Assembly (NCBI RefSeq): GCF_004349145.1
Contig: NZ_SMFO01000004.1
Coordinates: 232,637-296,636 of the forward strand
Reading direction: 5' to 3'
Source of the DNA: Flavobacterium hiemivividum
Lineage (GTDB): Bacteria > Bacteroidota > Bacteroidia > Flavobacteriales > Flavobacteriaceae
Length of the DNA stretch: 64,000 nt
Positions 52,671-62,300 of the stretch are shown piece after piece. The notes below the pieces were generated by a model. That model saw nothing but the letters and a program-made list of their open reading frames with translations. It was not told the DNA's origin and searched no databases. Each line of letters starts with the position of its first letter. Positions within the stretch are counted from its first letter, which is position 1. A program made the position numbers and the translations under genes.

Positions 52671-52695
52671 TTCATTCGCAAACCCATTTTATAAT

Positions 52696-52723
52696 AAAAA
52701 TGCCTCCGAATGGAGGCATTTTT
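52696..52723. terminator. Bidirectional terminator between DUF4442 and the small secreted protein
   Basis: A perfect 12-bp stem (AAAAATGCCTCC with GGAGGCATTTTT) with loop GAAT, with T-runs on both strands. Confidence 0.92.
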
Positions 52724-52740
52724 ATTATATTAAAAGTTAA

Positions 52741-52989
52741 TTATGCTTTTTTAGAGTAACACTTTTTTTCTTCAGTGCCGGTCATTTTAGCATCACATTT
52801 TTTGTCTTCTGCTTTACATTTGGCTTTGTGTTGAGCAATTTCATCTGCAGTCATCGCTTTAGAATCGGCTGCTTTTAAGCAACATTCTTTTTCTTTTTGT
52901 ACTTCTTTTTTAGAAGCCGTTTTTACCTCTTGCGCACTTGCAGTAATTGTAAATAAAGCAATCGCTAATATGGAGAGTATTTTTGTCAT
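52741..52989 (-). CDS. Small secreted Cys/Lys-rich protein
   Basis: An 82-residue protein with a signal peptide (about 1-19, ASA-QEV). The mature part is rich in Lys and acidic residues and has five cysteines: CC at 36-37, then three more in KAKCKAED, KKCDAKM and EKKCYSKKA. I recognise no family with certainty; the spacing suggests metal binding or disulfide-stabilised structure. It follows the giant repeat protein on the same strand by 95 bp. Confidence 0.7.
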   Translation of the reverse strand: MTKILSILAIALFTITASAQEVKTASKKEVQKEKECCLKAADSKAMTADEIAQHKAKCKAEDKKCDAKMTGTEEKKCYSKKA

Positions 52990-53084
52990 CTTTTTAGTTT
53001 TTAATGGTTTACAATGTCAAATGTATTAATAATTTAAATACGATTCAGTATTTTAAATAGTTTTAATACGCATAATTTACGATA

Positions 53085-53335
53085 CTATTTTATAATTATT
53101 TTTTTGCTAAAAGCTCCTTTTGTAGTGGTAACTTTTACAATGTATCCTGCTGTACTTACGTTAGCAATCGGAATTTTAATGTTATTTTGTTTTACTTCTT
53201 CAATAACCCAATGTGCTATTTTTTGGCCTGATAAATTAAACAGGTCAACTTTAGTGACTTCTGCATCAATAAAATTATTATGGATGTTTAAAGTCTGATT
53301 GACATTCGAATAATAAATCAGGATTCCATCTTCTA
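53085..53335 (-). other. T9SS type A-like C-terminal sorting domain
   Basis: About 80 residues with a beta-sandwich pattern: ILIYYSNVNQTLNIHN, VDLFNLSGQKIAHW, TAGYIVKVTTTKG, then the basic end KKIIIK. In this family it directs export through the type IX system and is cleaved or linked at the surface. Confidence 0.85.
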
Positions 53336-56300
53336 GTGTATTGCTATCTACACTTAAGGTTTTATTGACAAATTGTAATGAGAAACGTTTATTGTATTTA
53401 CCTACTGGAAGTGAAATAGTAAAGTTATTATTTTTTATATCGTGGTAAAGCCCGGTCACGTTGTCAAATAAATATATTTCCAGTCTATCTGGTATATTTT
53501 CTAAAGCGTCAATTTTTATGGTGCTTAACCCCTCTTTTGCTGTATTTATTCCAATAGGTATTATTTGGTTATCATCAAAATTTGGAATCCCTTGAATTAC
53601 AAGTTGACTATCTTCTATTTCCCAGTACATATCATTGTCTTTCGCATCAAAGATTTCTGCATCGTAACCTATATCAAATTGATTAGTAGTATTAGGATCT
53701 GCTGCCACAAGGAGTTGTCGATGTTTACCGTTTGGGGCATCAAAACCAAGTCTAATTTTTGAACGGTTGTCTTCAGGTATTTTGATTGCTGCTGATTTTT
53801 TAGTCCCCGCTGTTTTTAGGAATAGTGATGAAGCTGAAGTTTCTCTATAATATACTCGTTGATTGTTTCTTATTTTTATAGTTCCACCTTGTACAGCAGC
53901 TGATGTTCCTGCTTTATTTGGATTCGCGGCAGCATTAATAAAAAATCCTTGACCCACGGGAATATAGCGTTTAGGAGCTAATAGTGCAGCATTATTAGCT
54001 GTCGCTGTTAATGGGGAATCTGAAACTCCAGGAGATCCGCCCAATAAGGTATAGGTAGCATATCCACCTTCATATTGTGCTAAAATATGATTGTTAGATA
54101 ATCCAAAATGGTCCCAAAAATAGAGCGCACCACTAAACGTATTTGCAGTACCGTTAAAGCCTCCCGCTGCAGGGCAACCGACGCAGTCTTTTAAGTTATC
54201 CCTGATAAACTGATTAGCATCAAGGGCAGAAGGATAAGGATTCCCTATTAAATAGGTTTGGTTTAAACCTATGGTTAAATCAACATCACCTGAATTCGGT
54301 TTCCCTATAAATGCATAATTTTGTGTGGCATTGATAGCTGCCGTCCCACCAGATCCTTTCATAGTAAATCCATTACCTACTTTTATTGCATTTGTACCAA
54401 CATAATTCCATTGGTAATAATTTTGCCAATCTGTATTCGAATCTGGAGTAAGAGAATTATAGGACCAAATCCATCGGTAAGTTGTTTTAATTGGGCTAGT
54501 AACGGGGCCATCTGCATCATAAGCTCCATATTGAAAATTAATTGCTTTGGGAATAGCAGAAACAGTTCCATCTCTCAGCACACCAGCAATTGTATATGGT
54601 GCATTGTTTGGGTTTCCTTGCAGCGTAACAGGTGATGACCAGTAATTGTAATTGAAACTATTTTTCTTGCCTTGTTGATCTCGTTTTATAAAACCTGAGC
54701 TAGCTTCATCAAAAATACTTTCACTAACCTGGGCAGTGGAAAAGTAGAAATCAGAATCATAAGAGCCATAACGTTTTTGCAGTAATTGTGATTCTCCAAC
54801 TAAATCAATATTCCCGTCCAATTTTAAATAATGCGTGATCCACAGCATGCGACCACCGTTAGTTTCGTTTTGAGGTGCGGGAGCTGGGTCCGCCATAGTT
54901 AGTTTACCTGATTCTGATTTTAAACCTAGTACTGTTATGTCTTTTGCATCTGAAGTGGTATTATTTCTTGTGATTACAATATTCCAATCAATAGGGCTAG
55001 CATTAAGGCCGTTGCTATTTGGTATATCCCAAACTGTGGGTCTTAACCAGGTATTGATATCGGTCCATTTTCCGTCAGCTGCAGAAATATAAGGCATTGG
55101 AGCTGTATTTTGTTGATGTGTAGTCATGTTATATAACACTGCCGGAGTTCCGGCAATTGCTAAATTTGGTGTTATTCCGTTAACAGGTTTTAGAGTATTA
55201 CTATAAGTCTGTAAATTAGAGGAATCAGGAAATTCCGAAATTAATCGATAATAGCCCGCTAGATCAGAATAAACTAATCCTCCTTCAACGGGAATTGGAA
55301 TTTCAACACCAATATTAGTGGCGTTTTGGAGATGTTGGTTCATCATAAATCGTATTTGCTCTTGAGTAATATTTTTATTCCAAATACGAACTTCTTCGAT
55401 CCAACCAGTGAAATAATTTTCAGGTTTTCCAGATGTATTGTTCCATCGAGCACCAATGATAGTTTTAGTTCCGCCTATTCCTGTCCCTGCATTTTTCATT
55501 TCGATTCCATCAACATATATTTTTCCGTTGGACATTGCTATATGATACCATCGAGAATTAGGGATAATTGTTACTGGAAGGTCTGATATTTTAATTTCAA
55601 ATGTTGGGCCGCTTATAATAGTTCCAATATTGGTTTTTGGTCTTATCCATGCCTCAATACTATAAGATCCATTAAATCCTGTTCCTAAATCAACATAATC
55701 ATCAATTCCGTCAAAATCTAAAGTGGTACAATGTTGTATTATTAAAGTTGGTGCGACATAATTAGGAGCGCAGTTGGTGTTTGTAATCGTTAGGCCGTTT
55801 TCATCTTTTGTTGTAGGTGCTAAAATCCATTTGAAAATATATGACCCAATATCAGCAGCTGTGAAGATTGCATTTGGGTTGTTTATTGGTGCAATTGGAT
55901 TACTTGGATTGGGATTAGTAAGAACAAATCCTGCAGGCCCCGTAATACTCCATTCTCCTACGTATCCATCAGCTGTTGGGTAAGTCGTTATCGGACCTTG
56001 TTTCCCGCTAATAACGTTGACACTTAGGGGTACATTTTTTGTACCACAGCCTACCGCCGTTGCCATTGTGGTTGCAGTATATTGATCGAAAGCAAAAACT
56101 TTAATTTCTTTTTCATTTACTGGACTCGAACAAGTGTTTCCAGCACTATCAAGAATAAGAGAAGTTTTTACCACAAACGTATTCCAGCCAATTTTTGATG
56201 GAGTCCAAGTTACATTATTTGTGGTTCCAATAACAATAGGATTGGTAGGATCGGTATCATCGGTCCATACTAGGGTAACGTCCCTTGGGCCTTCAGGTAC

Positions 56301-59300
56301 TTTGATGTTGTCTAAAGTCCAAATATCACCATCTCGCTTACCGGTATAGTTAAATCTAATCCTTAAATTACTATAACCAATATAATCACCTAAATCAATT
56401 TGCATTTGGTTTATACCAGGGGTTCCTTCACCAAAACGATCATAGTTTCCGCTACTTACTGATCCAGATTGTTGAAACAATATGGGTTCAGAGGAATAAG
56501 AGGCTCCTCCGTTGGTAGAAATTTCTACTTTTATAACGGCGCCAGAAGTAAGGTTGTACGCTTGGTCAAAAGTTAGAATAGCTTCGTCCAATGCCGCTAA
56601 TGAGAAGATTGCTGTTTCTAATGTTGAGGTATTATTTCCCGAAACAATAGCAAAACCTTTATTTCCAGCAGAACTAAGTGATGTATCCCATCTTTTATCA
56701 ATGATTGTATAAGGGGCAGTTATATTTGCAGTTGCGAAGTCATGAGGATTTGTTCTTAGCCATCTATCTGGGCGTGTATTATCTGCATTGGAACTGAAAT
56801 CATAGTTAGTAATCCCATTTTTGTCAGTAATTCTCCATCCAGAGTTAGTTATCGAAGAATTATCAAATGCCCCGCCTTCAAATTTTCCAAAGGATTCACC
56901 GTATCCTGTTTCTGAACTTAGTTGAATTCCTGTACCGATGCAGATTACACTTTTGTTAACCGCAACTGGACTTGGTGCTATGTCTTGCGGGATAACGCTG
57001 ATAATTGCGGTTTCGCTAAATACATTTGGTGAGCAGGCTCCGCTGCTTATCTCCACCCTGATTACTGTAGATTGTGTAATGTTTAAACTTTCTACTTGTG
57101 CTGCCGTAAGTGTATTACCGGTAAAATTGCCTACACCATCTGGAATTATAGACCAGGATGTTGCAGTACTTGTTCTATACTGCCATTTTACAACTGTGCC
57201 TACTATACCAGATAAGCTTAGCGGAACTGCATAACCTGAACTTGGATTTTGACAAATTAAAAAGAGTCTTTCTTTTGGTGTGGTTCCTGGCGTTTGGAAT
57301 AGTAAGGTTCCTCCAATTGGGACTGGATCTATTTTTATGGTTGTCGACGTCGCAACAGACGTACATCCAGCCGCTGCAGGAATAGTATAGGTTACAGTAT
57401 ACGTTCCAGCGGTACTAGAACTTGGCGTTATTGCTCCAGTAGAGGCATTCAAAGTTAATCCAGTAGGAGAAACAGTATACGTACCACCTGTGTAGGCATT
57501 AGTTCCAGATAAAGTAACTGCTTGTCCAGTTGAATTACTAATACAAAAAGAAGCTACTGTATAACTAATTGTTGCTGTTGGAAGTCCTGTAATTGTAATA
57601 CTTGTTGTAGCTATTGCAGCTGCACAACCTCCATTTGTAGATCCAGTATAGGTAACAGTATAGGTTCCGGCCGTACTTGTACTTGGGGTTATTTCCCCTG
57701 TAGTTGAATTAATAGATAATCCTGAAGGAGCAGCAAAAGTTCCTCCACTATATGCATTTGTTCCACTTAACGTGACTGCTCGAATTCCACTTATAGTTTT
57801 ACAAAATGGTATACTAGCATAACTTATGGTAGCTGTATGAATTGCAGTAATAGTTACATTAGCAGTTGCTGTAACTGCATTACAACCTCCTGCGGCAAGA
57901 ATTGTGTAGGTCACAAGGTAATTTCCTGCTGCACTTGTACTTGGTGTTATTGCTCCTGTGGCAGCATTCAAAGTTAATCCAGTAGGAGAAACAGTATACG
58001 TACCACCTGTGTAGGCATTTGATCCAGATAAAGTAACTGCTTGTCCAATTGCTATATTCTTACAGTAAGGCGATCCAGAATAACTAATTGTAGCCGTTGG
58101 CAGCGCTGTAATTGTAACAGTTGCCGTAGCTGTTGCAGCTGTACACCCTCCGCTTGTAGGTCCTAAATAGGTTACTGTGTAGTTTCCTGCCGCACTACTA
58201 CTAGGTGTTATTCCTCCTGTAATGGAATTAATAGTTAATCCAGCAGGAGCTGTAAATGTTCCCCCGCTATAGGCATTTGTCCCAGCTAAAGTAACTGCTT
58301 GAACTCCAGTTAATGTATTGCAAAATTGTGTCGCAGCATAATTTATAGTAGCCGTAGGAATTGCAGTAATAGTTACATTAGCAGTTGCTGTTACTGCACT
58401 GCAGCCTCCTGCGGCAAGAATTGTGTAGGTCACAAGGTAATTTCCTGCTGTACTTGTACTTGGTGTTATTGCTCCTGATGAAGCATTCAAAGTTAATCCA
58501 GTGGGAGCTGAATATGTACCGCCTGTATATGCATTAGTTCCAGATAAAGTAACTGCTTGTCCAGTTGCTGTATTCTTACAGTAAGGAGTTCCAGAATAGC
58601 TAATTGTAGCCGTTGGAAGTCCAGTAATTGTAATACTTGTTGTAGCAATCGCGGCTGCGCAACCTCCGCTTGTAGACCCTGTATAGGTTACTGTGTAGTT
58701 TCCTGCCGTACTACTAGCAGGTGTTATTTCTCCTGTAGTGGAATTGATAATTAATCCAGCCGGAGCTGTAAATGTTCCCCCGCTATAGGTATTTGTTCCA
58801 CTTAATGTAACTGTTTGAACTCCAGCTATTGTTTTACAAAATGGTGCGCCAGCATAACTTATGGTAGCGGTAGGAATTGCGGTGATAGTTATATTCGCAG
58901 TTGCCGTTACTTCACTACAGCCTCCTGCTGCAGCAATTGTGTAGGTGACAACATAACTACCTGCTATACTGGTGCTAGGTGTTATTGCTCCACTACCAGT
59001 ATCTATACTTAAACCAGCAGGAGCAGCACTGTATATTCCTCCTGTGTTTCCTGTTAAGTTTGCTGTTTGTGCAGTTGTAATATCTTTACAATAAGGAGAT
59101 CCAGAATAGCTTAATGCTGCTGTAGGAAGTGCCGTAATTGTAACAGTTGCTGTTGCTGTAGCAGCTACACAACCTCCGGTTGTAGGTCCTAAATAGGTTA
59201 CTGTGTAATTTCCTGCCGTACTGGTACTTGGCGTTATTTCCCCTGTAGTTGAATTAATAGTTAATCCAGCTGGAGCTGAAAATGTTCCCCCGATATAAGC

Positions 59301-62300
59301 ATTTGTTCCAGTTAATGTAACTGCTTGAACTCCAGTTATTGTTTTACAAAATGATGCGCCAGCATAACTTATGTTAGCCGTAGGCTTTGCAGTGATAGTT
59401 ATATTCGTAGTTGCTGTTACAGCATTACAACCTCCTGTCGCTGCTATAGTGTAAGTTACTGCATAACTACCTGCTGTACTGGTACTAGGTGTTATTGCTC
59501 CTGTTGAAGCATTTAAAGTTAATCCAGTAGGAGCTGAGTATGATCCGCCAGTATACGCATTTGATCCAGATAAATTAACTGATTGCGCACTAGTAATATC
59601 GTTACAAAATGGAGTTCCCGCATAACTAATTGTTGCTGTTGGAACAGGGGTTACTGTGAGTGAAGCAGGATTGGAGAGAGTTTGTGAACAGCTACCACCA
59701 GGACTACTGATTACAACATCATAATTTCCTACGTTACTAAGCAATAGTCCAGTAAAAGTAATAGTTGGTGTCGTAGCCCCTGAAATGTTTCCACCATTAG
59801 AGATTGGAATTCCATTTTTTCTCCAAACATAACTCGAAATATTACCTGTTGCCGTAACTGAAAATGAAGTATTTTTACCTTCACAATTTATCTGGGCAAT
59901 AGGTTGACTTGTAATCTCGATGTCTTGATTTACAATGAGCACTGCATTCTCCGAGGTGACTGGTGCACAAGGTGAAGTTCCACTAACAGTCACAGTATAT
60001 GTTCCAGCATCCACAGCACTCACATTAGGAATTGAATACGTATTAGATGTTGCCCCCAAAACATTTGCTCCTCCTTTTTTCCATTGATAAGTAAACCCTG
60101 TTCCTGTTGTTATTACTGAAAAACTAACAGGAAATCCAGAACAAACGGTTTGAGAAGGATTTGGTTGTGTATTTATTGCCGGTGGCTGATTTACCGTTAC
60201 AGCAAAGTTTGCAGAGACCGTTCCGTTACCACATGTGTTTGTTCCATATACTGCAATATTTCCGGAAGTTGCTGAATTAGAATAATTGACAGTAATGCTG
60301 TTTGTATTGGCTCCGTTAGCTATGGTAGCTCCTGTAGGTAAAGACCAGATATATCCAGTTGCATTGGTAATATCGGGAACCGCATAGGTTACACTGTTTT
60401 GTCCCTGGCATACTGTTGCCGAACCGTTTATTGTTCCTGCTGCAATAGGTAAAGGATTTACCGTTACAGCAAAGTTTGCAGAGACTGTTCCGTTACCACA
60501 TGCGTTTGTTCCATATACTGCAATATTTCCGGAAGTTGCTGAATTAGAATAATTGATAGTAATGCTGTTTGTATTGGCTCCGTTAGCTATGGTAGCTCCT
60601 GTAGGTAAAGACCAGGTATATCCAGTCGCATTGGTAATATCGGGAACCGCATAGGTTACACTGTTTTGTCCCTGGCATACTGTTGCCGAACCGTTTATTG
60701 TTCCTGCTGCAATAGGTAAAGGATTTACCGTTACAGCAAAGTTTGCAGAGACCGTTCCGTTACCACATGCGTTTGTTCCATATACTGCAATATTTCCGGA
60801 AGTTGCTGAATTAGAATAATTGATAGTAATGCTGTTTGTATTGGCTCCGTTAGCTATTGTAGCTCCTGTAGGTAAAGACCAGGTATATCCAGTTGCATTG
60901 GTAATATCGGGAACCGCATAGGTTAAACTGTTTTGTGCCTGGCATACTGTTGCCGAACCGTTTATTGTTCCTGCTGCAATAGGTAAAGGATTTACCGTTA
61001 CAGCAAAGTTTGCAGAGACCGTTCCGTTACCACATGCGTTTGTTCCATATACTGCAATATTTCCGGAAGTTGCTGAATTAGAATAATTGATAGTAATGCT
61101 GTTTGTATTGGCTCCGTTAGCTATGGTAGCTCCTGTAGGTAAAGACCAGGTATATCCAGTTGCATTGGTAATATCGGGAACCGCATAGGTTACACTGTTT
61201 TGTGCCTGGCATACTGTTGCCGAACCGTTTATTGTTCCTGCTGCAATAGGTAAAGGATTTACCGTTACAGCAAAGTTTGCAGAGACCGTTCCGTTACCAC
61301 ATGCGTTTGTTCCATATACTGCAATATTTCCGGAAGTTGCTGAATTAGAATAATTGATAGTAATGCTGTTTGTATTGGCTCCGTTAGCTATGGTAGCTCC
61401 TGTAGGTAAAGACCAGGTATATCCAGTTGCATTGGTAATATCGGGAACCGTATAGGCTACACTGTTTTGTCCCTGGCATACTGTTGCCGAACCGTTTATT
61501 GTTCCTGCTGTAATAGGTAAAGGATTTACAGTTACAGCAAAGTTTGCAGAGACCGTTCCGTTACCACATGCGTTTGTTCCATATACTGCAATATTTCCGG
61601 AAGTTGCTGAATTAGAATAATTGATTGTAATGCTGTTTGTATTGGCTCCGTTAGCTATGGTAGCTCCTGTAGGTAAAGACCAGGTATATCCAGTTGCATT
61701 GGTAATATCGGGAACCGTATAGGCTACACTGTTTTGTCCCTGGCATACTGTTGCCGAACCGTTTATTGTTCCTGCTGCAATAGGTAAAGGATTTACAGTT
61801 ACAGCAAAGTTTGCAGAGACCGTTCCGTTACCACATGCGTTTGTTCCATATACTGCAATATTTCCGGAAGTTGCTGAATTAGAATAATTGATAGTAATGC
61901 TGTTTGTATTGGCTCCGTTCGCTATGGTAGCTCCTGTAGGTAAAGACCAGGTATATCCAGTTGCATTGGTAATATCGGGAACCGTATAGGTTACACTGTT
62001 TTGTCCCTGGCATACTGTTGCCGAACCGTTTATTGTTCCTGCTGCAATAGGTAAAGGACTTACCGTTACTGCCACTGTTGCGGTGGCTGGAGTATTGGGA
62101 CAACTTCCTGTTGGTGTATTAGTGGTTATGGTTGCTGTTGCAGAGCCTCCGGAAATTGTAGGTGTAAAGACAGCAGTAATAGTTGATCCAACTTGAGATT
62201 GTAATGTAATATTACCATTTGTTGCAGTCCAATTGCCTGAAGTTGCGTTTCCGGTTAGTAGTCCAGTTACTATAATCGAGCTGTTTGCACAAACAGTCTG

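Noticed and set aside
54321..59012. Plus-strand ORFs opposite the giant gene, some Cys/Ser-rich
   Set aside because: They are antisense shadows of repeat codons, with unnatural composition and no recognisable domain or start context.
60190..62058. Regular 267-bp repeats taken as a CRISPR array or tandem non-coding repeat
   Set aside because: The units are in one open reading frame, encode Ig-like protein repeats and have no short direct repeat/spacer pattern.
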